Source of the DNA: Ectocarpus siliculosus
Taxonomy: Eukaryota > Sar > Phaeophyceae > Ectocarpales > Ectocarpaceae
Assembly (NCBI GenBank): GCA_000310025.1
Contig: FN649729.1
Location: 4,097,857-4,138,993 of the forward strand
DNA length: 41,137 nucleotides
Direction: 5' to 3'
Shown here: one piece after another, positions 12,001 through 22,850 of the stretch
Position numbering within the stretch: position 1 is the first letter of the stretch
Layout of the letters: each line of letters begins with the position of its first letter
Notes under the pieces: generated by a model
Seen by the model: only the letters and a program-made list of their open reading frames with translations
Databases searched by the model: none
Told to the model about the DNA's origin: nothing
Made by a program: the position numbers and the translations under genes

Positions 12001-15000
12001 TTCCTTCTTCGAAAAGCTTCTCAGGGCTGCAATCAACGGCGTTTGTTCCTGAGAATTTTTCAGCGTAAAGGTCTGCGTGCTGCAGCAGTCAGTGTAGTCA
12101 GTGTGGGGTGGGGCCATGCAGCCCAGCCCTCTCTCCTACCTTGGTCCAACTTTCAGTCAAGGTTGTCGGTCGGGGAGAAGTCGAAGAAGCCATCGACGCT
12201 CGAATTCTCACGACAGTTGCAACGTGTCTACAGTGCCAATATGCAATATTTACTTTTTGCGACCAAAGCTACACGAGGGAGCTTGCGTTTGTCACCGGAG
12301 GTCGGTCGGGTTTTGGTTCTCAGGCGTTCCGTCTATAATACTGTCCTTAGCCCTTCGTGACAAAAAGCCGCATGAAAAACTGACCTTCGTGGCCTTTCGT
12401 GGAAAATACTGCTCCGCTCCCTCCTACCCCTAGTACATAGCCTGCTTATGCCGCCGCCGCTGTCGCTGCTGGTTGCGTTGCTTCTCTTGGCATGAAACCG
12501 TCGCGTCGTATTGCGGGGGCTTAATTATCGCGATCGTCGACACGCCGTCGACAGTGATGTGGAAGCGGATGGTGCAAAACCAGTTCCCCGACCCGGTTGA
12601 CTACGCCAGGTTCATGGGCAAGTACTCGAGGTGAGCGGTGTTTGCAAATGTTGCTGTTTTCTATTTTTTGCAGTTGGTTGTTTTTCGTCTCACTGTAGCG
12701 GAGTATTTTTTATTCAGAAAACTCGAGCCGGTGCCGGCGTAAATTTTTCTTTTTTTAATCGTTGTTGTTGTAGTTGTTCGGAAGGCTCGCCATCCAGAAC
12801 CGACGCACGATGCGTGTGCCCGTGAAAGGCTTGTGTCCAAGGCCTCTACCCAATCAACCCATGGCATCATCTATCTGGTTTGGCACAGCGAGCACAAGGA
12901 TGATTACCGGCTTCTGGTTCATCCTCGTGAAGCATAGCCGGAGCGAGCGAAAACCCGGCATATCGCTCCTCACCAGTATTGTAGGGATGCGAGGTCGATG
13001 GTCGAACGACTACGGCATGCGTGCACATCACATGAGCCCCCCTCCCCCCCTGCATGGTAGGGATGCGAGGTCAATGGTCAAACGACTACGGTATGCGTTC
13101 ACATGGGTACCCCCCCCCCCCCGCGCTGCATTGTACTGACGCGAGGTCACGACTACGGCATGTGTTTACATGAGTACCCCCACCCCCCGTTCGCTTGCCC
13201 GACAGCACGTTGGGCATAACGACGTTCGTAGTCATCTTCTTCGGGAGCAACCTCATCAAGCACCTGGGCTGGCGGGCCGGAGCACTTGCGACTCCCGTGA
13301 GCATGGCGCTGCTGGCCGCGCCTTTGTTCGGGGTTGTCATAGCGTCCAAGGTGTGTGTGGTTGGCGCTAACGGACGGTTGGGAGTGGTGCGGAATAATGT
13401 TTGTTTGTTGAGGTGAAGGACGTATTTGTGTGTTTCGGCAAAGTTGTGTTGTGTATCGTTTCGTGTGTGTTTCTTGCTTCAAGAAGCATCGACCGCGCAA
13501 ACCGGCTGGCCGCTGAGAATGCGTTAATCCGGTAGCGGAATGTGTGCATGTCTTCGTTCTTCCTGCCATCGGAATGATCGATTGACAACGTTAGGCTGAA
13601 AGGTGTGTTCGACCATGAAATTCGACTGACGAAGATGAAAATCAAGACAAGGCAACCCAGCTTTGCACTTGGTCTTGGTGTACGCAATCCCCTAATGCTT
13701 TGACCGACCTTCGTGGTACTCCTATGTTTTTTCGTTGCGATCGGTCGGTTTTTATCCGCAGGGAGACCTGGGAGGGAGGCAGCTAGCGTTCGCGGTGATG
13801 GTGGGAACGGTGCAGAGCGTGCTCAGCAAGGCTACCAAGGTATGAGGCAGACGAGAACACCGAAGAACGCGTTGAACCAATCGTTTATTCTCCCACTCAC
13901 TAGCTGTAAGACTCAACACATCCCCTTGGGACAGTGGTATTGTCCCGAACAGGTATAATAATTCTTCTGTGTTTTATGTATGTTTTTTACGAAAAATCAA
14001 GCCAACGAAGGGAAGGTTCTGGTTCCTGATGGTTCCGTCAGAGGGGTGACGAGCTCGGAGTTCTGTTTTTTCTTTGTAAGCGTCCTTGGAGATGCAGATA
14101 ATTTTTAGTTGCGCGCCTCTCTCATGATAGCTTGCCGAGCACCAGCGAGCGAATACGTACTTCTTATCGTTCTGTTCTTGGGGGTGTTGCTGTTGTCGTC
14201 ACATTAGAACCGTTTTGATGTCTGCCCAGAACCGTCTACCATCCATACTGGTCCAACTACAGCGGGCGTCTTCCGTGGTGACAGGCTGACGACATTATCA
14301 TTACAATACTCGAAACGGGGACAAATGATCAATTTTTTGAAGATCAAGGATTCGATGCCAGGTATGTACAAGAACTGTTTAGGTACGACTTCCAGCGATG
14401 ATGAAATTCACCGCTCTTGACACGATTCTCAAATTGCATGAAACCGTCATTGCAACGCTTGCACGGGTGTACCGCACTCCACACGCGATACCACGGGGCC
14501 CCGGTTTAACGTACCCCCTCTACCCCCCTCGCCTTTCCCCGTCGTGTGGCCCCTTTGCAGTACGCTCTGTTTGATCCCACGACACAGATGGCTTACATCC
14601 CTCTCGACGAAGAGTCTAAGGTATCTGACGTTAGCACGTGTTGGCACTGTCATGGATGTACTGCTGGTTGGACATGGCGTGGGGTTGGATGTTTTTTGCT
14701 TTAACGTTCGGCGGTTTCTCGCCTTGGGGTAGTCGGGAAATGTGTCGAGCACGCCGTGGCGGTGTGTCGCGTAGGGGAGGCGTGCGCGTTGCGACGACGA
14801 CGATTCGCGCTCGCACGGAACACGGAGCATACCACACCTGTCTAGTTCCATCTTATCGTTGGTGTTGGTGTTGATGTCACACATCTAACAGTTGTAACCT
14901 CTACCCGAAAGCTCTTCCCATACCATACCTTGTGTTCAAGAGACCGATTAATGCTGATGCCGTAAATTCCAGGTGAAGGGGAAGGCGGCCATAGACGGCC

Positions 15001-16202
15001 TGGGTTCTCGGCTGGGCAAGTCGGGGGCCTCGTTCATGCAGCAAGGCCTGGTGCTTGCCTTCGGAAACATCCTCAACGCTGCTCCCGTGGTTGCAGGTGT
15101 GTGCTTGTCCAAATGCTACAGTCGTATCCTAGACGGTGGCATTGTTCGCCGCCATGGTGTGTTGGTGTGTGGTTCGTTCACGGGTTCGGTTTTGATTTGA
15201 TTGGCTGACAAATGCTGTCCGGCGAGGCTGAGACAGCAGTACCATATGAACGAACAGTGTCGAAGAACAGCAGCGTCAGAGAAACAGGATCGTAGAGAGT
15301 TTCCTGCCTGATGATGTACGGAAGGGAGAGAGAGTGGCGGCGGCGGAGATAATAAAATCACGCCTAGAAGATTTCACTTCTGGCTAATGCACGGTGATCT
15401 TGGCGTACTTTTTCTCGGTTGTGGTTCGGTGGTTTGTGCTGTAGGCGTTATTTTTCGTGCAGGGGAACGGGGACACGAGTCTGTCGCACCGCAGGACCCA
15501 CACGACGGTCTCATCGTTCTTAGTCCACAGTTTAAGTGGCTCAAGAATGCCTTGCTCTTCACCCATTAACACACCCTCCCACCCAAACTTTACCCCTTTC
15601 AAGAACGCCTTCTCTTCACCCATCAACACACCCCTCCACGGGGGGTGATATCCATACGATAGATGGGATAGATGGGATAGATAGGATAATTTAGAGGACA
15701 TTTTTTTAGGCACCTTTGGCAAGGTAGGAGGGAACGGTTGGCCATCGGTGATCGATCCTGTGGGAACAATGCTCCGACCTTTGGACGACGGACGCGTGGT
15801 CAATGGTCTAACCGCTAACGCATGCAAAACATAAGTGTAAGAGTACGCCCCCCCCCCGTCCTACCCCTTCCGTCTACCCGACCCCGGATATGTACGAAAC
15901 GTGCAGTAATCTTCTACGCGGCCCTTGGGTCGTGGACCTACGGAGCAGTGCGGTTAGCGGACATGTTCGAGGCCAAGACGCGGCAGCAGGAGGGAGATCA
16001 CAAGCCCAGAGCCATCCGCACCCGGGGCGGGGGTGGGCACGACCGCAGCAGCAGTACCGGGGGTCCCGTGGATGACGACGGTAGTAGCGGGGAGGAGGGG
16101 GCCAAGGGCCAGTGGTCGGCGCGGTATCAACCGCCCGCCAACCCCGCCGCGACAAGCGGGCTTCTTCACAGGAGGGCGACTAGTAGGGATTGTCAAGCGT
16201 GA
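6020..16202 (+). CDS. NTT: TLC-family nucleotide (ATP/ADP-type) transporter
   Basis: This is a multi-spanning nucleotide exchanger of the plastid/Chlamydia/Rickettsia translocase type. Exons are 6020-6433, 7570-7851, 9613-9813, 10541-10660, 10885-11002, 12555-12630, 13206-13350, 13762-13839, 14561-14620, 14973-15096 and 15907-16202; all phases fit, giving 637 aa. The start is the first ATG after an in-frame TAG; residues 1-23 are a hydrophobic signal peptide, then a Ser/Arg-rich stretch to about residue 82. Family motifs are RDLKDTL (119-125), SELYSS (227-232), LTEVMWK (376-382) and KGKAAID (500-506). They hold the Lys, Glu, Glu and Lys that I recall as the four transport-critical residues of Arabidopsis NTT1. 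The C-terminal ~70 residues are hydrophilic, and the last part comes from a minisatellite that runs past the stop. Exchange of ATP for ADP is the likely activity, but the family also has proton-driven nucleotide importers, so the substrate is not settled. Intron 2 holds a Mutator-like element; introns 3, 5, 6, 8 and 10 hold other repeats. Confidence 0.95.
7850..7945 (+). repeat. 28-bp tandem repeat carrying the NTT intron 2 splice donor
   Basis: Units start at 7850, 7875, 7903 and 7931. Each begins CCG and the first three continue to GAGCTTTATT or similar. The first unit includes the real donor TCC|GTGAGT; the third repeats CCGTGAGTGTT exactly, and the fourth has CCGCGAGTC. The donor region has therefore been duplicated into the intron. 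Confidence 0.85.
8223..8492 (+). CDS. Short open reading frame inside the Mutator-like element
   Basis: An 89-residue frame starts at an ATG just inside the left inverted repeat. Its first half is acidic (GGDDDLLSDSSSVVEVEGG) and its second half basic, and it ends in TGA. I recognise no domain. The last ~40 codons overlap the dispersed repeat at 8429-8534, so at least that part is probably not protein-coding. The first ~55 codons could be a host exon fragment captured by the element, which is common in Mutator-like elements. This is a weak call. Confidence 0.2.
   Translation: MDIIGRKLPLGGDDDLLSDSSSVVEVEGGADDSTRLHANLFIALVNTHPFISYTKAPPPVLNTAVASKKLLSHKKNVSISLPSLHNCPY
8429..8534 (+). repeat. Dispersed repeat B, copy inside the Mutator-like element
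   Basis: This segment (TTGTTGTCACAT, then CTACCCAG, TACTGATCCAA and GGTCACAGGCTAAC) is alignable with 14184-14292 and, over its first part, with 29582-29645. The copies are diverged by roughly a quarter of their bases. Confidence 0.6.
9866..10275 (+). repeat. Degenerate GTT/GTC/GTG triplet tract in NTT intron 3
   Basis: The 410-bp tract is made almost entirely of T/G-rich triplets such as TTG, TCG, TGG and TGA with a clear 3-base period. It includes pure (TTG)n runs at about 9868-9888 and 9931-9950. The long open frames across it on both strands are by-products of the triplet period. Confidence 0.8.
11128..11204 (-). repeat. Poly-C-tailed dispersed repeat, copy 1
   Basis: The reverse complement reads TAGGGATGCGAGGTCAATGG, then TCTAACGACGATGGCATGC and, after ~25 bases, a C10 run. 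It lies in NTT intron 5. Confidence 0.8.
11611..11815 (+). repeat. 66-bp tandem repeat in NTT intron 5
   Basis: Three nearly identical units start at 11611, 11678 and 11744. Each runs GGCTTGTTTTACAACGTCGT, TGCCAAGCGACGAAAACCC, a variable GATGGCAAACACCG and a G-run. Differences are a few transitions and G-run length. Confidence 0.95.
12982..13193 (+). repeat. Poly-C-tailed dispersed repeat, three tandem units
   Basis: Units start at 12982, 13058 and 13133, each with GCGAGGTC, an ACGACTACGGCATG-like core and a C-run. The third lacks the TCAATGGTC part. They end 12 bp before exon 7 of NTT, so the C-run replaces the usual pyrimidine tract region. Confidence 0.85.
13478..13535. repeat. ~140-bp satellite, single partial copy
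   Basis: AAGCATCGACCGCGCAAACC, then GGCTGGCCGCTGAGAATGCG, matches the core of the units at 1869-2190 and 29120-29470. It lies in NTT intron 7. Confidence 0.6.
14184..14292 (+). repeat. Dispersed repeat B, copy in NTT intron 8
   Basis: It shares GTTGCTGTTGTCGTCACATT, CCCAG, TACTGGTCCAAC and CCGTGGTGACAGGCTGAC with the copy at 8429-8534, in the same orientation. Confidence 0.6.
15542..15640 (+). repeat. 58-bp tandem duplication in NTT intron 10
   Basis: Two units start at 15542 and 15600 (CAAGAAnGCCTT, CTCTTCACCCAT, AACACACCC). A short GATAGATGG microsatellite follows at 15657-15687. Confidence 0.8.
15786..15858 (+). repeat. Poly-C-tailed dispersed repeat, copy in NTT intron 10
   Basis: This is a well-preserved copy: GACGCGTGGTCAATGG, TCTAACCGCTAACGCATGC, AAAACATAAG, then AGTACGCCCCCCCCC. 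Confidence 0.85.
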
Positions 16203-16387
16203 CGACCGCCGAGAGAAAATGGTGCGTGCGTCGGGGCTCTCCTTCATGGGGGGGAGGCTCATAGGGATTAGCAAGCGTGATGACCGCCGGTAGAAAATAG
16301 CGTCCGGAAGAGCATGCGCCGGGGCTTCTTCATAGGAAGGCAGCTATTTTAGTAGGGATTGGCAAGCATGACCGACGAGAAAAAATC
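16157..16387 (+). repeat. ~80-bp tandem repeat spanning the NTT stop codon
   Basis: Three diverged units start near 16157, 16235 and 16320. Each has GGGGCTTCTTCA or similar, a GGAGG-rich segment, TAGGGATTnnCAAGC and a GACCGnCGAGAnAAAAT-like end. The first unit encodes the last ~15 residues of NTT and its TGA; the others are 3' UTR. Confidence 0.8.
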
Positions 16388-17978
16388 GCCTGCGGAAAGG
16401 GTGTGTCATAAGGGCTGCGGCGTGGACCGCCCTACTACAGCAAAGTAGACGGTTTTGACCAAGGATAACACGTCAGCGGTTCCAAGTTTTGTGTTTTTTT
16501 CCGCCTGTTTCGGCCTTGTACGAGGCTGTGAAGCGAAAACCGCCGGACGCAGCTGCTGTTCGTCCGGAGCAGCGGGGGAAAAATTACATGTACCTGTCTA
16601 GGGGTTAGAAGTAGTGCTGCGTACATCCCCGCGGCTGCCTCGCTGCTCTTTCTGTCTGTCCGTTGTGTACGTGCGACGATTGGTGGAGTGAGAGGATCAT
16701 TTTCCACCGTGTTCCCATGATGTTGTGGTGGTGACAAATTATCTTGGTATTTGCGATTTTCATGAACAGATCGCAACGACGTCGTAACCAGTAAAGCACG
16801 CCGATAACAGGTGATGCTAGGTACCGTAGAGAGTAGGTTAGATACAGCAGTCGAGGCTCCGATATAAGAGGGCGCTCCGAAATATGAGGGTCGAAATCGG
16901 TTGGCACGGACTCGACCCTCTATGTAGTATAGTTGAGTACTCTCTTCTTCCGGTATAAGAGGGGGCTCCGTTATGAGAGGGTCGAGGGCCTTTCTCACAC
17001 CACCCTCTCTCTTAAATCTCAGCCACCACTGTAGCAGGAAGCGGACGTGTTGACCGTCAGACCCCGATACGACTTGGGCGTCTCGCACCTAGATTACGGT
17101 ACATTTAGTTCCCCAAGGACTGCAGGAGAACCTCGTCGCCCGCACTAGAATACCTCAGCAGCAAAAAAAATGGGAGGCATGCAATGCAACACGCAGCATC
17201 TCCGTGGGGGAAACTCTCCGACACACCCTGTTGGTCGGCATCGAGTAGTGCAGCTTTTGGCTCTCGTTGTTTGCGGTTGCGATGGGGCATGTCTCAAAGA
17301 CTACACATTTGAGTACCATGCACACTGCTGTCGGTATCTGCTGGTACCCTTGTTTGCCCATGACGTTCGCGCTTGTATGGGGCACTGCTATCTAGCCCGT
17401 GTTGACAGCAGCGGCTCATTTGTTGCGTATTTACTTTGTTCTCACCGACTAACGCCGACGCACCGCACACATGCAAAAAAAATACAAAAATATCAGTGCG
17501 TCGGCCAACCGCTCATCTAGATGCCTTACAAGAACAAATTCGTGGTGGGGCCTTACTTAGTGGGGGTTGTGCAACCAGGCAAGCTGCACAACGCGTTGAC
17601 TGCCATGGCCCGCAGGCAATCTCTTTGCACCGTCCGTCCATCCCACATGCCTCTCAATGCCACCGACGAAAAGTCGCGCAACGGGCTCTGGAAAAAACAT
17701 GCTTCCGCCGAGGGAAAACTTCTATCGGCACAAAGACACAAAAAACTCCAATGTCCCACTTTTCATGCGCGACGAATGTCGTGGTGTACCCCATGTTCGA
17801 AGCCGGATTTTCATCCCAAAACCCGTATCCCCACTACCATCATCGCCTAGACTTCGTGGAATCCCGTCTTCCGCCATATTCACGGGGCGGGTATTGTCAA
17901 CACCCGTCCCAGCACGCAGTGCTCGTCTCTCTTCACCCCCTTCATATATCATCTCCCTTTCTGAGTCATCATGTTCTC
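16203..17978. other. Convergent intergenic region between NTT and SmB
   Basis: This 1.8 kb region contains the 3' UTRs of two converging genes, the end of the NTT minisatellite and the short inverted-repeat element at 16848-17031. I see no gene in it. Confidence 0.6.
16848..17031. mobile_element. Candidate miniature element with pogo-like ends
   Basis: The left end CAGTCGAGGCTCCGATATAA and the reverse-complemented right end CAGTGGTGGCTGAGATTTAA match at about 20 of 27 positions and both begin CAGT. Inside, a ~38-bp direct repeat (CCGATATAAGAGGG at 16859, CCGGTATAAGAGGG at 16951) recalls the repeated ends of pogo/Tc1-mariner elements. TA directly follows the right end, but no TA abuts the left end, so the target site is unproven. 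Length is about 184 bp with no coding capacity. Confidence 0.45.
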
Positions 17979-19725
17979 CTAGCCCGATCGTGGCGGGTAC
18001 CCCCCCTGTCCCGGGGGGGGCATGCCTCTCCCCATCGGCGGCATCCCCGGGTACCCACCACCCGGCATACCCATCGGGGGCCCCCCGTAGCCGGCCGGGG
18101 GCATTCCTCTTCCACCAGGAGGCATTTGTCCGGGGGGGCCGCGACCCATGGGGGCACCGCGGCCGTATGCCTGTGCTTGAGCGGACGCCGCCACTGAAAA
18201 ATAAAAGAAGCAACGGAATGGACGGCGTGGTGTTAGGAGGAGATCGCTGCTCCAGACACATGTGTATATATACGCTACATATATTTGGCAGGCACAAGAC
18301 GCATTTCATGACATGTACTGATGGGAAAAGAAAAGAAGGGGTCGCTGTTTGTTGTCGGTGTGTAATCCACGGACGAGCAGCTGCGCTGCTTTTCTTGAAT
18401 GAGGATCACTGCTACACGCATATTCTATAACCTACCGCCGGCACAGGACCGACACATCTGTCTGGTTGCTTCAATTGCACGTGACCACTGTTCCACATGC
18501 CACCCGATTTTCATGCCACAGTCAGGCGGGCTGACAACAATCATTTCCACGGAAAGACACGCACGAACGAAACCCCCGCTTGGTGGAACGATTACAATTT
18601 AACCGTGGAACTCGGGGTTCGCCATAAGCAAATCGACAGAAAGAAAGAACCGACACTCGCCTGCCTGGGGCTGCATCATCGAAGACGCCGGCCCGCCGAT
18701 CCCCCTCACGGGCCCCGCGAGACCCCGGGGCGCGCCCTGCACCGGCATCGTGGGTACCCCGCGCCCCGCCGCCCGGCCCACCCCGGGGCCCCCCGGGGTC
18801 GCCTTGCCCGTGTCCTCCGCCGGCGGCGGGCCTTCCACGGTGAGGGACTGGACGTTCTCTCCGCGGAGTAGGACAAGCCCCAGCACTCGCTTTTCTTCCC
18901 GCTCTTCGTGGATGCCGGCGGCTGCCTCGGAGCCCTTCTTGGGCTTGAACCTACGGTACTCTTCGCAGTCGCCTAGTACCTGATGGTATCAGCACCGGCC
19001 CCGGCCCCGCCCCGTGAGCGGCGTTGTGAGAGGGAAGGCGAGTGAGTGTTTTGTTGGCGGCGGGTTGCGTGGGATGAGGCGTTTGAGTTTCAAGTGTTTT
19101 GTTGGCGGCGGGTTGCGTGGGATGAGTCGTTTGAGTTTCATGTGAGAGGGAAGGCGAGCGAGTGTTTCGCTAGTGGGGGTTGATTGGGATGGCTTTAGAG
19201 GCTTTTGAGTTTCATGTGAGAGGGAAGGCGAGCGAGTGTTTCGTTTGTGCATCATGGATCTTTAGGGAGAGTGTGGTAGGTGGGAAACAGGTCTACAGGG
19301 GGTGCTGCTAAAGCCCCTAGATTCTAGGTAATGGGTAAGTAGGGATGGCTGGCGGTTTCAACATCAAGTAACGCTCGTGGTTGCGAAAGAGGTTTACCGC
19401 GAATCTTGTCGAGCTCTGCAAGCGCTATGGCGTCACCAACAACTACCACGAAAAAACTAATGCTTCACAAGCAATGACACCAAGAAACCGCAAATGTTGT
19501 CCACAAATTAGATGCCCCACCATAGAGAGAGGCGACAGGAAATAGCTCCAGCAGGAGCGCACCTCGGGCCACACTCAAACAGCAGCCCCATGGGTGAAGA
19601 GCAACACTCACCAGGTTGAGGTGTCGGTCGAAGGCCATGAGGGTCCCAACAAGCACTCGCCCATCCAGGATGGTGATGCGCATGCGGTAGTTCACGTACT
19701 GCAGCATCTTGCTGCTCCGAGACAT
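17979..19725 (-). CDS. SNRPB: Small nuclear ribonucleoprotein SmB (spliceosomal Sm core protein)
   Basis: SmB is one of the seven Sm proteins that form the ring on the U-rich Sm site of U1, U2, U4 and U5 snRNAs. Exons on the minus strand are 19612-19725, 18661-18979 and 17979-18193, giving 215 aa. The Sm1 motif lies in residues 13-45 ([11 protein letters not shown], then [15 protein letters not shown]). A charged spacer (FKPKKGSE to EEREEKR) follows, then Sm2 at 70-84 ([12 protein letters not shown]). After it comes the SmB-specific TVEGPPP and [14 protein letters not shown] run. The C-terminal tail (145-215) is Gly/Pro/Met-rich with repeated GRGMPP-like units, as in SmB/B'. The start is the Met directly before SRSSKMLQ, matching the usual SmB N-terminus. 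Intron 2 must use a GC donor to keep the frame. Intron 1 contains a ~70-bp tandem repeat. The gene is divergent from NOT2, 3.1 kb apart. Confidence 0.95.
18194..18660 (-). other. GC-AG intron (SmB intron 2)
   Basis: The donor reads GCAG|GCGAGT and the acceptor TTTTTCAG|TGGC on the minus strand. The GC donor is forced by phase: exon 2 ends one base into a codon, and joining there restores the SmB reading frame. The only nearby GT (GA|GTGTCG) gives the wrong phase. Confidence 0.85.
19027..19245. repeat. ~70-bp tandem repeat in SmB intron 1
   Basis: Three to four diverged units contain GTGAGAGGGAAGGCGAGnGAG, a GTTTTGTTGGCGGCGGGTTG-type middle and GTTTGAGTTTCA. Some units lack one part, as in unequal exchange. 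Confidence 0.85.
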
Positions 19726-22700
19726 CGACTGCAGCACGCGACGCGGCAGGGAGCGAAATGACGACACCGTCAAGAGCAAAAATGAATCAGAGGACAGAAA
19801 ACCTTGTCAAGAGTCTAAACATACCCAAAAGAACACACGGAGAAGAGAAGGCTTCTGCTCTAATCGCAAGGTGGGTGTGTCGACATGCTGAGCCACCGCT
19901 GTTACTACGCAGTCGATCGCACTCAACAACATAATCGAAAATGATGCGGGGCGGTCTCCCTGGCTCAGCGCGACGGCAAATTCGCTGTCCGCACGGTTAG
20001 CACGGTTCGTTTGGCGGCTGCGGGGGGGAGTCAAGACTATCCGACAGCTGCTGTATGTAATGCAGTCAACCTCGTTCAGACACCCGTGAATTTGAAAACT
20101 ATAAGCAACAGTAGTGGGATGCACACGTCTACTCTGCAGAAATTAGCAAATTTTCTCCAAGATACAGCCGAAGATCAGATAGGTAAATCGTCTCTGGAGA
20201 TCGGGTAGAGCCAAACACCCAGCGTTGTTGGTGGTTGAGTCAAGTGTCGACAAAGCAAGCAAGCAAGGGGGCACCAGGAGTAGCCGAGGAGCCAACCAGC
20301 TGGTGAAGCGGCAGGCAGAAAAGAAAAAAGCAAACAAAACGCCGTAAGATGGCAATAGCCGAAACAACAATATATGAGGGCACAGTCGGTGCGGGTGTTG
20401 CGTGATCCGACCATCCGCTCAACTCAGCCAACGCGCGGTCGGGCTGCCTGCTGTTGTTGCCCACGACACAGCCGCGCAATCAAACACTCGTGTCCAGGAA
20501 TGAACAACAGCAGCGTCGACTGGCAGACCTGGCCATCCCCTTTCGCCTTAACCACACATGGTCGGGGAACACCGGCATGATGCCCAACCACCAAGATCGA
20601 CCTACCAGATTAGCCACGACGAATGTTGCACCCACTCACCATGGCGCAGCTTTGTTCGGGAGACCTCCAAGCTTAGCAACAACCGACAGCAATATCCGCC
20701 CCTCCTCGCCCCGCGCTCGAAAACACCGCTCGGATTTCCAGCCTCGTCAAAAGCTCCAAGAAAATTGAACCAATGCGGCCGTGACAGGATTCGCTGCTGC
20801 TCTTTCGCGTCGCTGTCCACTGGTTACGTGGTATCTCTCTCTCGCTCGCTCGCTCTCTAGCCCTCGCTGCTGCTATGGTTGCCTGGCTGACCTCTGCTCG
20901 TGCTACGCCGCTGCCCCGCCAATTTTCGGAGGGTCCCCGCTGACAGAGAATCATATACCCCGTTCTCCGACCAAGGAACCCCCAAGGCCGATTTTTGGGC
21001 GCGCCACCACGCAGAGAGGGGGAAGAGCGCGACCGGGATAACCACGGAGGCGGGTGAGTCCAACATCAGGGTGGTTCCTCTCGTGTTGGGGTATCGAGCG
21101 CGTGGAGCCTTGTACAATAAAAGGGGCTGCTTCGCTGACAAGGGAGAGAGCGCCGTGCCCCTCTTTTTTCTTTTTTTTCGTTGCTCTTGCTCTATGCATA
21201 GTTCTCCTCTCACCTCTTTTCAAGCGACCCCCCTCCGTCTACGAGCATTTATAGGGCCGGATCGCAAGCGCGTAGGCAGTTTCGTAGCTTTCACTTCGCG
21301 AACATAGTCCGTTACCAGGCGTTCGTCCCACGCACCAAGCGGTCTGGCTCTGCCTCTTTACGGATCGCCGGATTTTTGTCCATCATGGTGAAGTGATTTT
21401 TTTTTTGCAAGTTGGGGCAGATGCACCGCCGCCGCTGTATGAGGTGCCAGACGTAGAGGTCAAGGTTGATGCAAGCGCGTGTGGCATCTCGATTCCGGTG
21501 CTGGTCGAGGAGTCAAGATTTTGAATTCATTGGTTTGGATCTACGGTCCTTCCTCTGGTCTCATGATCTGAGACCTCGATTGCAGGATTCGTGGGCATGG
21601 TAAAAAGTGGGAAGAGCTCTTTTGAGGTGGCAAAAAAAACGAGGTGTCTTTGCATGGACGGAGATAGAGGGATGTTTGGTGTAACGCCGCAAGTGTACTC
21701 GACTCGCACTGCTGTGGGTGTGTCATGTATCGCTGACGGCGGAACTGAGCACGCCGCCCTCACACGCGATACCTCCTGTTGACCTTGAGAACGCGTCGCG
21801 CGTAGAAGGGTCTTGATTTAGGAGCAGGTGCAGCCTCAAGCGTTGTTCGACCCTCAGCAAGTAGCCTGAGAGCCACCACGAGTATTTAGTGTAGGCTAAC
21901 GCTCGCTCGTGTAAGAATACAGCATCGTTTCGCCCGCATGAAGAAACCAGCCGCTTCCGAGCGAGCTCGATTCTTCCCCTCCTATAGCCCGATACACTGC
22001 TCGGAACTCCAGACCAGCGGTGCTAGTTCAGAACGACGTTGACATGCGGTTGACGGAAAACATGACTACATATGCACTCACCATGCATACATACGAAACC
22101 TCTAAATAAACTTTTCTGTACCAGCGCAAATATTCACCCGCTCTTCTGTCTGACTTTGAATTTGTAGGCGAGATTAACAATCGCCCAGTTGTCGCTTCGG
22201 TCGTCAACGATACTGTATCTTCTTGTACAGAACGCGTAACCTTGTGTGTTTGCTCCCAAGAAAAAAATGTCGTACTTCGAAGTATGCATAACAAGTCTAC
22301 AGCAGTTGTAATGGCGACATATGTGTGCTCCTCCCCCCAGCTAAATACGAATACCAACATGCCCCTGACTTACCTCGAAACCCACGATGGCCCGGTGCGC
22401 CCTGCCCACTCCTGGAGGAGCCGTCGCCAGCTGGCATGACTCTCTGGATTCGGAATAGTTTGAAAAAAACCAAGTGTATTCACGAGCAGAACTAGTGCTG
22501 CAGGCCGGGTGAAGGATCCATTGGTTTGATTACCCTACCTACGACGTTTTTTTTTTTTTACCCAGATAGTGTAGACTACGGATAGGATCGCCTCCCAACT
22601 GTCCCCAGACCTCCGTGCAAGGTGGTCAGCGGCTGGGGTACGGTTAGCTTTATTTTCTTTGAGGACTTTGCTGGGGGTGTTTTGAGTCGTTATGTGTCTT

Positions 22701-22850
22701 CGAAATGGCGTGTTGCTCATCACCCGGAGGTCAACATCGGCAGCAGCAGCAGCAGCAGCTCCACCGCCTGACTGACAAACTCCACACCTTTCCTGCTTGC
22801 GCCTCCGTCCCTCCCCCCCCCGCTTTGACCGGAAATAGCTGCAGCTGCCC
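19726..22850. other. Divergent intergenic region between SmB and NOT2
   Basis: This 3.1 kb region must hold both promoters and probably 5' UTR exons. It has a short CT/CTCG microsatellite at 20837-20862 and a coding-like fragment at 21411-21524. No gene is supported. Confidence 0.55.

Noticed and set aside
16435-17088. 217-codon minus-strand frame
   Set aside because: It runs through the repeated ends of the short inverted-repeat element and resembles no protein.
21060-21380. Possible solo LTR (TATA-like, AATAAA, pyrimidine stretch)
   Set aside because: No TG/CA ends, target duplication or second copy could be identified.
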